From the NCBI GenBank assembly GCA_038531315.1, contig JBCBBT010000017.1, positions 1 to 59,588 of the forward strand: 59,588 bases of DNA. Reading direction: 5' to 3'. The translations under genes and the position numbers were made by a program. Below, in pieces: positions 16,695 to 26,394 of this stretch. The notes beneath the pieces are model-generated. The model was not told the origin of the DNA and made no database searches. It saw only the letters and a list, made by a program, of their open reading frames with translations. The first letter of the stretch is position 1. Each line of letters begins with the position of its first letter. The stretch is from JAJFFW01 sp038531315 (GTDB taxonomy: Bacteria; Pseudomonadota; Alphaproteobacteria; Caulobacterales; Parvularculaceae).

Positions 16695-19600
16695 CTATGG
16701 GGCCGCTTGTGAAATGGTAACGGACTGCGCGGCGGTGCGCCCCACCACGCCGGGCCGGTACATATCTTCGACGACAACGCCCGGCAGAACATAGGCGCCA
16801 GGCGTCACGGCCCGCACGACATAAGCAAAAGTGAAGCGTTCCTTGCGCACATCAATCGCGGCGACAAACCGGTCGTCGCGCGCCTCGGCGACTTTGGCGC
16901 GGGAAATTTCGCCGATCCAACCATAAGGGCCGGAAGTATCAAGACCATTGCGCGTGCGCCGCGCGCCGTCGGCAGGCGACAGAACCGTCTCGATCTCAAA
17001 TCCCGGCGGCAGTAAATCCGCAACGATCGCCGGATGCAGGCGCTCGGCGGCGGCCTCGGCGCTGATCACGACGACCAGCCGGTCGTTCTGGCGCACGGCG
17101 CCAAGATCGACCGGGCGGCCGCTGCGATCGGCGATCCGCTTGACGGCGGTGAAACCGTTCGCCGCCGCCGGGGGCGCCGAAACCGGCGCGCCAGACGCCG
17201 TCACGGTGCGGAATATGACGCCCTCGCTTCGGTTTTCATAGGCAACGCCGTCGCCGCGGAGTTTTGACAATGCCGGCGAGAAACTTGGCGCGGGCGCGCC
17301 GTCAATCGCCTCGCCGTCAACCGCGAGACGCATCGGCCCGGCTGACCGCAGCAAGGCTTGTGCTGCGATCAGGACGAATGCTTTTTCCTGTGTATGCAAC
17401 CGCGACTGCTCGCGCATCAGCCGCGTGAAGTCTTCCGCGACGCTTTCAACCGTAGCGCCGCGCTTTGCTTCCGACGCAAGCGCGAGAACCCCGGCGACAT
17501 CGCGCAGCGGCGACTGATAATAATTGCTGCGATTATCATAGCCGATCGCCGCACGCGCCTTGTCAAAAGCGCTTATGGCGCGCGCGTTATCGCCCATGAA
17601 GCCGAGCGCCGCCGCAATATGTGCGCGCGCCAGAGGGCTCGGCGTCTCGTCGAGCAAAGCGTCGTGGAAATAACGGAGATCGGAAAGGTCCGCCCTGCCG
17701 GCGCGCGCCAACACGTAAAGCGCATAGGCCGCAGCACGCCGGCGCAACAGCGCTGTCGTATCGGTCGATCCCTGCCCTTCAAAGGCGCGCAACTGATAAC
17801 GCACCGCCGTCCACTGATTAAGACGCGCCACATTCTGAAGCGCATCATAGGCGCGGTTCAGCGCATCCTCCGGCACCGCATACCCTTCGCGGCGTGCGCG
17901 ATAGAGGAAGTCGACCGTATAAGCGCCGATCCAGCCGGTCGCGCCGCCGTCGCCCTCACGCCAGAGCCCAAAAGCGCCGTCCGCGCTTTGTCGCGTCAGC
18001 AATTTGTTGACCGCCTTTTGAACGCGCGGACGGATTGCGCGTTCCGGATCGCGATTGTCGTCGCCGCCCAGAACATTGACAAACAACAGCGGCATCGCCG
18101 AGGAGACAAGCTGCTCAGAACATCCGTACGGATATCGATAAAGCGCATCAAGCAAGGGCCCCGGCTCAACCCCGCGCAGGCGCGAGAATGAGACGCTGAG
18201 CGACCCCGATCCTGGCGCAAACGACGCGAGCGGCGCCGCGGTCGCGCGGAAGCTTTCGCCGGGCTCCAGCGCGGCCGTTGAAACATTGGTCACCGGAAAG
18301 AAAGGCGATCGAACCTCGATCGGATAGCGCCGCTCAACGGCGAAACCTTCAGGGCCCGTGACCGCCAGCGTCACCGCGCCGATCCCCGCTTCGCCGGCGG
18401 CGATTTGATAACTCCGCGCCTGACGTTCGCCTTTTGCAAGCGTAATCGTTTCCTCTGTAGACAAACGAACGGGTCCGGCCCCGGAGAGCGTCACCGCATA
18501 CGCCCCCGCCGCGCCGTCTACGTTATCGATTGAGAGCGTGGCCGTCGCCGTATCGCCCGGCGCCAAAAACCGCGGCAGCGAGACGAGCGCCGGCACGGCG
18601 TCGCGCACGGTCATGGGACCCGCCGCCTCGCCCACCTTATCGGCCGACCACGCCACCGCCATCAGACGCAATTCGCCATTGAAGTCGGGGACGGTCAGCG
18701 GCACGCGCGCTTTGCCGTCGTCGCCGACGGAGACCAGACCGGAAAAGAGCGCCACGGATTTTGTCGGCACGACCGTCAGCCCCTCGCCGCCGAGCTGGTC
18801 GCCGCCGGAGCGCGCCGGCGCGCCGAGATTGGCGTTCAGGATGCGGCCGTAATGATCGCGGACCTCAACGCCGAGCCGCTTTTTGCCAAAGTAATGCGCC
18901 ACCGGCGCGGGCGATGAGAATTTCGTCAGCCGCAAGATGCCTTCATCGACCGCCGACACCGCCAGCATGACTTGTTCGCCGCGCCGCGCGCCCTCAATGG
19001 TCACCGGCAACTCGATTTCCTGACGCGGGCTGACGAGCGGCGGCGCATTGAGCGCAACGGTCATGGTCCGCTCGCTCAGGTCAAACGGCGCATGGGCGAC
19101 CGCGAGGGCGCGGCGCGGCTGCGGGCGTGCGCCGGGACTGCGCGGCGTGACGATGCTCGCCATGACATAAAATCCGGCCCCCCAGGACGGGTCTGTCTCG
19201 ATGATAATCTCGCGTCCGCCGCGGTCGATATTCAACCGTTGAACGCTGTGAACCCTGTCGGTCGCGACCGTGACGATCGCCTCGCCCGCATAGGGCGGAT
19301 TGAGAAAAAAGCGCGCCCGCGCCCCCGGCTTCACTGGCGCCTCGGGACCGGTCAGCGCCGCGCGGTCAGGGGTTTCGGCCCCCGCCGCATAGGAGCGCCA
19401 GCCGACATAAAACCGGATGTCGGATTTTGCGCCCGTGGCCGGATCGGTGACGGCAAGCCGATAAGAACCCTGATCAAGCCGCTGGCTGATCCGGGCCGGT
19501 TTGTCAGCGGCCGCGGCGGCGCGGCCTTCGGCGACCAGAACGTCGCGGAAGGACCGCCGCCAGCGCCATTCGCCATTATCCCGGTACCAATCAAACCAAT

Positions 19601-21704
19601 AGTCTTCTTCGACAAGGCGCCATTCAAGCGCGCCGGCGCGCGCCGCGCCCTGCCAGTCGATCAACACCGCATCGATTTCCGCGGGCTCGCCCTGACCGAA
19701 ACCGCCACCTTCCTGAGCCAGTTTCAAGCCCACATAAGCGTCGTCCGGACGCACCGGCACGCGCGCGCTTTCCCGCACGGGCCGCCCGCCGGGCTCAACA
19801 ACGCCGACGACGAGATCGGCCCGCAACGGGGCCCCGAGATTTTTCGGCGCGTCCGTGACCGCCAGCGGGAACGCCGCCCGCCCCTCGCCGTCGGTTTGCG
19901 TGACGCCGAGATTGATAAACCGCTCATCGAAGCGACCATTCACTGGACCGAAGCGATACCCGCGATAGTCAGGGAACGGATTGGGATCGATCCGCAGGCG
20001 CGCTTCGGCCTCCACCGTTAGCCCCGAGGCCGGCGCGCCATAAAGAAAACGACTTTCAACGCCGACACGGCGCTCATCGCCCGGGCGCAGCGGCGTATTC
20101 GCATCAAGATCAAGCGAGACCGCGAGGCGCTGCGGGACAAAGTCTTCCACTGAAAACTGACCGCGCGCCGCCGCGCCGGCGCCGTCCGCTTCAATCTCAA
20201 CACGCCAGACGCCGCGGGGAGCGCCCTGCGGCAACGCGTATGGAAAGGAAAACCCGCCCACGGTCAACGTCTCAAGGCGGCGCGTCAGGGCCAGCGTATT
20301 GTTCGGTCTACGGATTGTTACCGTCACCGGGCGATCAACAGCATTCGCCGCGGCGTCGCGTATCAACGCCGACAGGTGAACCGTCTCGCCGGGCCTGTAG
20401 ACGCCGCGATCGAACCAGACAAACCCGTCGAGCGTCGATAAAGGCGCACGCCCGCCGACATTGCGGTCCGAAAGGTCGAGCGGCGCGCGCTGCAAATCAA
20501 TCGTCGTGAAATCGTCCTGCGGGCCATAGGCCATCACCATGCGCGGCGACAGCGGATAATCGCCATTGACCGCGGGCCCTTCGAAACGGGCGCGGCCCTC
20601 GCCATTGGTGACCGCGCGCGCCAGAACGTCATTGTTCGCCGCGATCAACGTCAACTCGACGCCGGCCATCGCGCGCGCGGAAGCAATCGAGCGCGCAAAA
20701 ACATCAACGCCCGCCTCCGACGAATACGTCGTCAACGCCATGTCGGTGAACATCACCCAGCGCCAGGCCTGCGCCCCGCGCACCGAAGACCCGCCGCGCC
20801 CGCGCGACGCGGCGGTTGTCGCGCCGGCGGACGCATCGCGCGCCCTGATAAAATAGGCGCCGGGCTTCAGATCTTTTAACGCAGCACCGAGCGCGAACAC
20901 CGTCGTGACGGTTTCATTTTCCTGCGCGTCAATCTCTAGCTCGCCGTCATAGACCGTCGCACCGACATCTTCTGCGCCGTCATCTCCGTACCCGTAGTAA
21001 TACTGCCGCGCGCTCAGCGATTCGCCGGCGACAATCCGTTTTTGGACCAGCGCCCTGTCGGAAACGCGCTTGATGGTGATGGCGAGCTTGTCGACATTGA
21101 CCGTCTCGATGCCGAGGCCGTCGGCTTCAAGCCGCGGCAGGATCACGCCGTCGCCGGCAAAGCCCACATAGGCTGGCTTGTCGCCGAACGCGACGGCGAT
21201 GCGCTCGGCTTTTTCAAGGCGCGCCTCGCCCGCGCCGGGAAGCCCCGCGCGCAGCGTCACCGTGTAGTCCTTGTCGAATGCAAGCCCCGCAAGGCACAGG
21301 CTCTGCCCGGTCACATCGATCGCGGGCGTGTCGTTCGGCGTCACGCGCACGAAGTCATTGTAGTTCACCTCGCCCGTATCATTGAGCGCATCGGTAAACT
21401 GAAGACAGGCGCGCGGCGTCTCGCCGCCGGTCTCAAGGATCAACCGGGAGAACTGAAACCCTTCAGGGCGCGGCGTTTCCGGGCGGGGCGCATCCGGCGC
21501 GCGCACGGACTGAAACGCGCGCCGAGGCTGGTCGCCGGTCTGTTGCGCCGCGCGCCCGCGCGCTTGCGGCGCGATCAGTACCTGATCGGCTGACGCATCG
21601 ACCGTCGGCTGTTCGCCGTCCGGAATGGCGCGTCCTGCAAAGAGCCCAAAGGCGAACGCCGCCAGCGCCGCGCCGGTAATCAGCCCCATATTTTGTCGCG
21701 CCAT
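16695..21704 (-). CDS. alpha-2-macroglobulin family protein (YfhM-like), thioester type
   Basis: 1669 residues, the usual size for bacterial A2M. The N-terminal segment (MARQNMGLITGAALAAFAFGLFAG) is a signal or anchor without an obvious lipobox Cys. The body shows repeated macroglobulin beta-domains, the MG segment VWFDRGVYRPGETVHL, and the conserved stretch TVPDFNGELRLMAVAWSADKVGEA before the thioester domain. The thioester motif is intact as PYGCSEQL (C-x-E-Q), so covalent trapping of proteases is expected. Start ATG 21704 is preferred over GTG 21707 on the basis of GGGAGG at about 21713-21718. It heads an operon with pbpC and the SNase-like gene. Location in the periplasm is inferred. Confidence 0.93.
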   Translation of the reverse strand: MARQNMGLITGAALAAFAFGLFAGRAIPDGEQPTVDASADQVLIAPQARGRAAQQTGDQPRRAFQSVRAPDAPRPETPRPEGFQFSRLILETGGETPRACLQFTDALNDTGEVNYNDFVRVTPNDTPAIDVTGQSLCLAGLAFDKDYTVTLRAGLPGAGEARLEKAERIAVAFGDKPAYVGFAGDGVILPRLEADGLGIETVNVDKLAITIKRVSDRALVQKRIVAGESLSARQYYYGYGDDGAEDVGATVYDGELEIDAQENETVTTVFALGAALKDLKPGAYFIRARDASAGATTAASRGRGGSSVRGAQAWRWVMFTDMALTTYSSEAGVDVFARSIASARAMAGVELTLIAANNDVLARAVTNGEGRARFEGPAVNGDYPLSPRMVMAYGPQDDFTTIDLQRAPLDLSDRNVGGRAPLSTLDGFVWFDRGVYRPGETVHLSALIRDAAANAVDRPVTVTIRRPNNTLALTRRLETLTVGGFSFPYALPQGAPRGVWRVEIEADGAGAAARGQFSVEDFVPQRLAVSLDLDANTPLRPGDERRVGVESRFLYGAPASGLTVEAEARLRIDPNPFPDYRGYRFGPVNGRFDERFINLGVTQTDGEGRAAFPLAVTDAPKNLGAPLRADLVVGVVEPGGRPVRESARVPVRPDDAYVGLKLAQEGGGFGQGEPAEIDAVLIDWQGAARAGALEWRLVEEDYWFDWYRDNGEWRWRRSFRDVLVAEGRAAAAADKPARISQRLDQGSYRLAVTDPATGAKSDIRFYVGWRSYAAGAETPDRAALTGPEAPVKPGARARFFLNPPYAGEAIVTVATDRVHSVQRLNIDRGGREIIIETDPSWGAGFYVMASIVTPRSPGARPQPRRALAVAHAPFDLSERTMTVALNAPPLVSPRQEIELPVTIEGARRGEQVMLAVSAVDEGILRLTKFSSPAPVAHYFGKKRLGVEVRDHYGRILNANLGAPARSGGDQLGGEGLTVVPTKSVALFSGLVSVGDDGKARVPLTVPDFNGELRLMAVAWSADKVGEAAGPMTVRDAVPALVSLPRFLAPGDTATATLSIDNVDGAAGAYAVTLSGAGPVRLSTEETITLAKGERQARSYQIAAGEAGIGAVTLAVTGPEGFAVERRYPIEVRSPFFPVTNVSTAALEPGESFRATAAPLASFAPGSGSLSVSFSRLRGVEPGPLLDALYRYPYGCSEQLVSSAMPLLFVNVLGGDDNRDPERAIRPRVQKAVNKLLTRQSADGAFGLWREGDGGATGWIGAYTVDFLYRARREGYAVPEDALNRAYDALQNVARLNQWTAVRYQLRAFEGQGSTDTTALLRRRAAAYALYVLARAGRADLSDLRYFHDALLDETPSPLARAHIAAALGFMGDNARAISAFDKARAAIGYDNRSNYYQSPLRDVAGVLALASEAKRGATVESVAEDFTRLMREQSRLHTQEKAFVLIAAQALLRSAGPMRLAVDGEAIDGAPAPSFSPALSKLRGDGVAYENRSEGVIFRTVTASGAPVSAPPAAANGFTAVKRIADRSGRPVDLGAVRQNDRLVVVISAEAAAERLHPAIVADLLPPGFEIETVLSPADGARRTRNGLDTSGPYGWIGEISRAKVAEARDDRFVAAIDVRKERFTFAYVVRAVTPGAYVLPGVVVEDMYRPGVVGRTAAQSVTISQAAP

Positions 21705-21896
21705 CACAAAGCCTCCCGCATGGCGAGCGCCATCCGTTAGGGCGCTCCGATCACATTAAGGTCGAGTATGGCGGCAATCGGGGTGCAGGAAAATGGCGCC
21801 GCTCTGCCGCAAGCATGATTCTGCTATGCCGCACTCTGCCGGCCTCGAAGGCGGCATTGGTCGCAGCGCGATTAAATGCTAATCGATTAGATGAGC

Positions 21897-21973
21897 GTCC
21901 CCGTAGCTCAGCAGGATAGAGCACCAGATTCCTAATCTGGGGGCCAGAGGTTCGAATCCTCTCGGGGACGCCA
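21897..21973 (+). tRNA. tRNA-Arg (CCT)
   Basis: 77-base cloverleaf. Acceptor GTCCCCG pairs with CGGGGAC, the D arm is GCTC...GAGC, the anticodon stem CCAGA/TCTGG encloses loop TTCCTAA (anticodon CCT), the T loop is TTCGAAT, and CCA is encoded. It reads AGG codons. A palindrome CTAATCGATTAG lies just upstream (21879-21890). Two tandem copies carrying its 3' end follow immediately. Confidence 0.97.
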
Positions 21974-22057
21974 CGCGCCCCCGAGAGAATGCGAACCGTC
22001 TGATCATAATCAGCCGCGCAATGCGCGGCGGGGGTTCGAATCCTCTCGAGGACGCCA
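21974..22057 (+). repeat. 84-bp tandem unit A ending in a copy of the tRNA-Arg 3' end
   Basis: The unit begins with a reverse-complement-like copy of the tRNA 3' end (CGCGCCCCCGAGAG) and contains GCCGCGC-AAT-GCGCGGC, a 7-bp hairpin. It ends with GGTTCGAATCCTCTCG, GGACG and CCA, as the tRNA does. TTCGAAT recurs at exactly +84 (21951, 22035). Confidence 0.85.
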
Positions 22058-22141
22058 CGCGTCCCCGAGAGGTTGCGAACCGTCTGACCATAATCAGCCG
22101 CGCAATGCGCGGCGGGGGTTCAATTCCTCTCGGGGGAGCCA
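22058..22141 (+). repeat. 84-bp tandem unit B, degenerate copy of unit A
   Basis: Same length and order as unit A with roughly ten substitutions; for example the T-loop reads TTCAATT and the 3' end CGGGGGAGCCA. The junction A/B forms a long hairpin (CCTCTCGAGGACGC with GCGTCCCCGAGAGG). Neither unit is a complete tRNA. Confidence 0.85.
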
Positions 22142-22388
22142 TTTCGGTGGAACAAAATGGTCGAAAAAATCCGGGGCCGTCCCGCAAGGCCCCTCAACGC
22201 TCATCAAGGCCCCCTGACGCGAAAACCTTGCTATCGCAGCCAGTATGGCCCATATGATTTGCGCGCCATGATTGAAGGCCGCCTATTAGGCCTCTGAAGC
22301 AAGCTTCGAAGACACCTCCAAACATCGGCGGCACCTACTGCGCTCTGGATATTCCATCGCGCTCACGCCTGTTTGAAAGGACACAGAA

Positions 22389-22595
22389 ATGGCGAACGGA
22401 ACAGTCAAATGGTATAACGCCCAGAAGGGCTATGGCTTCATCGCACCGGAAGGCGGCGGCAAGGACGTTTTTGTCCACGCGACCGCGCTCGAAGCAGCGG
22501 GCATTCGCGGCCTCAATGACGGTCAGCAGGTCTCCTACGAACTGCAGGAAGATCGCGGCAAAACTTCAGCCGGCCAACTCAAGCTGGTCGACTAA
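22389..22595 (+). CDS. cold-shock domain protein, CspA family
   Basis: 68 residues, a complete CSD. RNP1 is KGYGFI and RNP2 is VFVHATAL, with the start MANGTVKWYNAQKGYGFIAP. It binds single-stranded nucleic acid and probably acts as an RNA chaperone or antiterminator. GAAAGGA at 22375-22381 is a good Shine-Dalgarno. A leader of up to 247 bases separates it from the tRNA repeats, but no cold-box can be named. It is monocistronic with a strong terminator. Whether it is cold-induced or constitutive cannot be told. Confidence 0.96.
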   Translation: MANGTVKWYNAQKGYGFIAPEGGGKDVFVHATALEAAGIRGLNDGQQVSYELQEDRGKTSAGQLKLVD

Positions 22596-22650
22596 CGCAT
22601 GGTCTGAAAGCGCGTCACGAACGCGCGTTGAACGATGCAATTTATTTGAA

Positions 22651-22679
22651 AACCGGCGCTTTCGAGCGCCGGTTTTTTT
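22651..22679 (+). terminator. rho-independent terminator of the cold-shock gene
   Basis: 10-bp perfect stem AACCGGCGCT (22651-22660) / AGCGCCGGTT (22665-22674) with a stable TTCG tetraloop and seven T (22673-22679). Confidence 0.95.
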
Positions 22680-22762
22680 GTGAAATCCGTTCTGTCCAGA
22701 TGGCCAGACGAGCCGATCAAATCGACCAGCTTTGCGCGCGGCGGCGGGCTCGTCCGTAGACG

Positions 22763-24088
22763 TCAGGACGCCCCGCCTCGCCGCGATCCGCCGGGAACGC
22801 TCGCGTCGCCGCCGGGCGCGTTTTGCGGCGCCGGTTTTTTCACGAAAGTGTCCTGAACGATGGACCAGGCCGATTTTGGCGCCGCAAGAACCTTTTCGGC
22901 GGCGTCGGAGGCGGCGCCGACCACGCCGCCAGCCGCAGTGGCCGCCGCCGTCGCCGCAGCGCCCGCGACAGTCTCAGCGGCGGAAGCCGCGGCGCCCGCG
23001 ACGTCGCTCGCCTTGGTCGCCGCCGCGCCGACAATGTCGCCCGCCGCGCCGAAAAAACCGCTGGTCATTTTGACGAGTTCACCAACAAGCGCGCTCGACT
23101 CGCGTTTGACCTGATCGATCACTTCCTTGGTGGCGCGCGTCGCGCGGGTTTCTGACCAGACGTCAAAACTGCGACAGCGCTTTTTCGTCAGATAACCAAT
23201 CTTTGTCGTCACGAGCGCATTCACCGACCCGTCGATCAGCGGGCCCGCAACCATGCCGCCAAGACGCGTCATGACCCCGCCGAGGGCTTCGCCAGCCGCG
23301 TCGGAGACGTCGTCGAGCGCCCGGCTCAACAGAACCGCCACCATCACATCGCGCAAAATCGTCAGACTGAGCCGCAAGCTGGGGCGGCCGTAATAGAGCC
23401 GCGAAATCCGGCTCACCATATTGATATTGCGCCACAGGACGACAAACGCATCGACTGACCCGTTAAGGCTCACCGCCGTCGCGGACCCAACGGCGAGCGC
23501 TTCCTTATGGATGTAATCATCGACTTGCTTGTCGAGATCAACGAGCAGGGTCGCGATCCGCTCGCGTTCGAATGCCGCGAGGCGTTGGGCGAGACCGTCC
23601 GCCTGCGCATTTTTCAGCGCTTCAAGATCCCGCCGCGCGGCGATCGCGGCCCCGCGCCGTGAGACCAGCGCCGGATTGTTCGCGATGCCGCGCAAATAGG
23701 TATCGTCATAGGCGATCCGGCGCTTGATATCGCCCAGCGGCAAGTCGGCCTGTTTTAAATCCACCGCCGGCGGCTGCGCGATTGTCGGCGCCTGAAAGAA
23801 CCGATAGAGCGGCGCCCCGATCAGCCAGATCGCCAATCCCAGCACGATCGCAACGAAAGCGCCGCCCGCCGCCGGATGGATGTCGGAAAACATCTGGTGG
23901 AAAAGATAAATCTGGCCAGCGGCCATGAGCCCGAAAAAACCGACAGCGCCGAACGCCGTCCATTTCAGACTGCGCCAGGCGAGGCGCCATTGTTCGGCAA
24001 TTTCCCAGCGCGCCGGCTGGTCGAGCGGCGCAACCGGCGTCGGCGTCGCGGCTTGTGGCGATGTGAGCGGCGAAGTCGTTGTGTCCAT
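22763..24088 (-). CDS. DUF697 (YcjF-like) membrane protein
   Basis: 441 residues. Two membrane helices lie near residues 45-65 and 75-100 (FGAVGFFGLMAAGQIYLF, AFVAIVLGLAIWLIG). A coiled, charged middle follows, then a DUF697-type region (about 215-310) with LWRNINMVSRISRLYYGRPS and SLTILRDVMVAVLLSRALDD. After KKRCRSF the last 120 residues are an Ala-rich amphipathic stretch (AATKASDVAGAAASAAE...) and a Pro/Gly tail. E. coli YcjF/YcjX-type pairs are stress-induced, but no ycjX GTPase gene is adjacent here. The function is unknown. Confidence 0.8.
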   Translation of the reverse strand: MDTTTSPLTSPQAATPTPVAPLDQPARWEIAEQWRLAWRSLKWTAFGAVGFFGLMAAGQIYLFHQMFSDIHPAAGGAFVAIVLGLAIWLIGAPLYRFFQAPTIAQPPAVDLKQADLPLGDIKRRIAYDDTYLRGIANNPALVSRRGAAIAARRDLEALKNAQADGLAQRLAAFERERIATLLVDLDKQVDDYIHKEALAVGSATAVSLNGSVDAFVVLWRNINMVSRISRLYYGRPSLRLSLTILRDVMVAVLLSRALDDVSDAAGEALGGVMTRLGGMVAGPLIDGSVNALVTTKIGYLTKKRCRSFDVWSETRATRATKEVIDQVKRESSALVGELVKMTSGFFGAAGDIVGAAATKASDVAGAAASAAETVAGAAATAAATAAGGVVGAASDAAEKVLAAPKSAWSIVQDTFVKKPAPQNAPGGDASVPGGSRRGGAS

Positions 24089-24162
24089 TGTTTAAAGGTA
24101 AGAAGCGCCAACGGGGATTGAAAGCGCCCCGTCGCAATTTAGGCCCGTTTCACCGATGGAAT

Positions 24163-24261
24163 NNNNNNNNNNNNNNNNNNNNNNNNNNNNNNNNNNNNNN
24201 NNNNNNNNNNNNNNNNNNNNNNNNNNNNNNNNNNNNNNNNNNNNNNNNNNNNNNNNNNNNN
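24163..24261. other. assembly gap, 99 N
   Basis: Unresolved bases between the DUF697 gene and the glutathione S-transferase gene. It removes the 3' end of the latter. The true gap size is unknown if the N count is a placeholder. Confidence 0.99.
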
Positions 24262-24263
24262 TA

Positions 24264-24872
24264 ATGCGCGTGAACGCTGGTGTACCAATCCTCGCCCATG
24301 ATCGACTGACGCATTTTTTGCGTCGCCGGGAACGGCGTCATATCAAATTCAATTTTCTCAAACGGCTCCATCGCCGCAATCAGCGCGATATCGGCCAATG
24401 TCAGCGCATCGCCGGCGAGAAAGCCGCCTGGCGACAACGCCGTTTCCACATGGCCTAAATTGGCGTTCAGGTTTTCAAGCCCTTCGGCCAACGCCGCTTC
24501 GTTGACCGGCATGTCAAACATCGGGGCGAACATCTTGTTAAAGAGCACCTTGCCCATATTCGAGCGCACGTGGTGGGTTGAAAAGTCCATCCACTGATCA
24601 ATGCGCGCAGCTTGTTTGGGATCGGCGCTGTAAAGCGCAGCCCCTTGTTTGTGCGCGAGATAGCGGCAAATCGCATTGCTTTCTGCAAGGTGAAAGCCGT
24701 TATCGTCGAGCGCCGGCACTTTGCCAAACGGATTGATCGCACGATATTCCGGCGTCATCTGCTCGCCATTTTGCAGGTCGACATGGACGTACTCATGCGG
24801 CGCGCCGAGGGCGCTTGCGGTCAGGCGCACCTGATTGGCCGGCGATGATAAAAAATGGCCGTAGATTTTCAT
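24264..24872 (-). CDS. glutathione S-transferase, 3' end lost in gap (partial)
   Basis: 203 residues are readable, near the full GST length (about 205-225), so only a short C-terminus is missing. The thioredoxin-fold N-domain shows SSPANQVRLTASALG, NPFGKVPALDD and ESNAICRYLA (the GSH-binding cis-Pro and ES motif). The helical C-domain has FLAGDALTLADIALIAAMEP, the N-capping motif. AAGGAGG lies about 9 bases upstream of ATG 24872. Frame continuity up to the N run is clean, so this is truncation by assembly rather than a pseudogene. The substrate is not predictable. Confidence 0.9.
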
Positions 24873-25152
24873 GCAATGCCTCCTTGTTGAAGCGGCTTCC
24901 TTACCCCATTCCGGCGCGAGAGGCGACGAGATTGACGCCCCCCCGCGACCTCAGCGGGACCTCGCGGTGTCTCTGCCGTGATTTAAGGCGTTGATTTTGC
25001 GTTATTATTATATGGCCTTACCCGTTTCGGGACCAGTTTCGGAACGATTGGCGGGCCCGGTTTTTCCTCGCCCGCGCGTCCGCTCTATACTAGGCGGCCG
25101 GCGACGCGCATCGGCCCCGCCGCGCGGGCCGCTGTTGCGGTTTGGTTCCTGC

Positions 25153-26394
25153 ATGGAAAGCGCCGATACGAGGCACGCAAAGGACGGAGATCTCAACGCT
25201 TTGACGGCGGCGACAACATCGTTAACGGCGCATATCGCGCCGCTTGAAGACCCGGCCCGTCTTGAACAGCGCTGGTCGGCGCTGGCGCACGCGCTCCGCA
25301 ACGAGGTGCGCGCGCCGTTTTTCCTCTCCTGGGACTGGATTTCGGTCGCCATCGCGACGGCGCAAAACCCGCTTTACGTGGCTGAAATTGTCAGCCGTGA
25401 CGGCGCGCTTCGCGGGCTTGGGCTTTTTTGCGAGGTCAGCGAACTGCGCCACGCCGTCATGCGGGTCAAGCAACTGCGCCTCAATGAAACCGGGCGCGAT
25501 GCGCGCGCGCTTGTTCCGGTTGAATATAATTCGCTGTTAATCGCGCGCGCCGACGAGCGCGCCGGCTGGCGCGCGGTCCTAGCCGCCCCGCCCGCGCAGG
25601 CCGCAGGCTGGGAAGAAATTGTCGTCACAAACGCGCCGTTCGATCTCGAAGATGATCTTGCCGGGGACGACCTCGTGATCCACCGGCGCGCCGAACACCC
25701 GTCGGCGTTTGTCGATCTCGCCGCGCAACGCAAAACCGGCGTAACGACAGCGGATTATATCGACACCCTCGGGCGTTCAACGCGCAGCCAGTTGCGCCGC
25801 GCGATGCGGCTCTATAGCGAACGCGGCCCCCTCGCTCTGGAGCGCGCAGAAACGCCGGGCGATGCGCATCAGTTCTTTGAGGCGCTGTGCGATCTTCATG
25901 AAGCGAAATGGCGCGCGCGCGACGGCGACGGGCGCCAAAGCGCCGGCCTGCGCACGCAGCGGCACTATTATGATTTTCACCGTATGCTGATCGATCGCTG
26001 TTTTGCGGCTGGCGGCGTTGAACTTTTGCGCGCCCGCGCCGGCGACGAGCCGATTGGCTATCTATATAATTTTGTCGAAGAGCGCGCCGTGCGCTTCAAT
26101 GCGGGCGGCTTTGTCATCGAGGACGACAACAGGCTGAAACCGGGCCTTGTCACCCATGCGCTAGCCATCGGCGATCATCTTTCCGGCGTGCGCGACACGT
26201 ATGATTTCATGGCCGGCGGCGACCGATACAAATTCAATCTCGGCGTTCCCGGGCCCGCATTTTCAAGTTTTGCAATCCAGCGCCGTACGCCGGCCCTGCG
26301 CCTTGAAGCCGCGGCGCGGCGGATCAAGCGCCTGACGAAGGCGCGCCGCGGTCCTGAAAACAAAATCGCTGTTCGCAGGCGCGCCCATGCGTGA
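25153..26394 (+). CDS. FemAB/CelD-like GNAT acetyltransferase (exopolysaccharide-type)
   Basis: 413 residues in the double-GNAT Acetyltransf_6 (COG5653, CelD/BcsL) group. Typical segments are PFFLSWDWISVAI, YNSLLI, TRSQLRRAMRLYSERG (the start of the second GNAT fold), HEAKWRARDGDG and DFMAGGDRYKFNLG near the end. Family members modify polysaccharides or act beside exosortase systems. Its last 8 bases (ATGCGTGA) overlap the start of the O-glycosylation-ligase gene, which implies translational coupling and a shared surface-glycan role. ATG 25153 is used because the upstream 54 codons read like non-coding sequence. No Shine-Dalgarno stands out. The acyl donor and acceptor are unknown. Confidence 0.8.
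   Translation: MESADTRHAKDGDLNALTAATTSLTAHIAPLEDPARLEQRWSALAHALRNEVRAPFFLSWDWISVAIATAQNPLYVAEIVSRDGALRGLGLFCEVSELRHAVMRVKQLRLNETGRDARALVPVEYNSLLIARADERAGWRAVLAAPPAQAAGWEEIVVTNAPFDLEDDLAGDDLVIHRRAEHPSAFVDLAAQRKTGVTTADYIDTLGRSTRSQLRRAMRLYSERGPLALERAETPGDAHQFFEALCDLHEAKWRARDGDGRQSAGLRTQRHYYDFHRMLIDRCFAAGGVELLRARAGDEPIGYLYNFVEERAVRFNAGGFVIEDDNRLKPGLVTHALAIGDHLSGVRDTYDFMAGGDRYKFNLGVPGPAFSSFAIQRRTPALRLEAAARRIKRLTKARRGPENKIAVRRRAHA

Noticed and set aside
21879..22187. Minus-strand 102-codon frame with repeated RGFEPPPRIARLI-type peptides
   Set aside because: It is the antisense of the tRNA-Arg and its tandem 3'-end copies; such GFEPP frames are a well-known artefact of tRNA loci.
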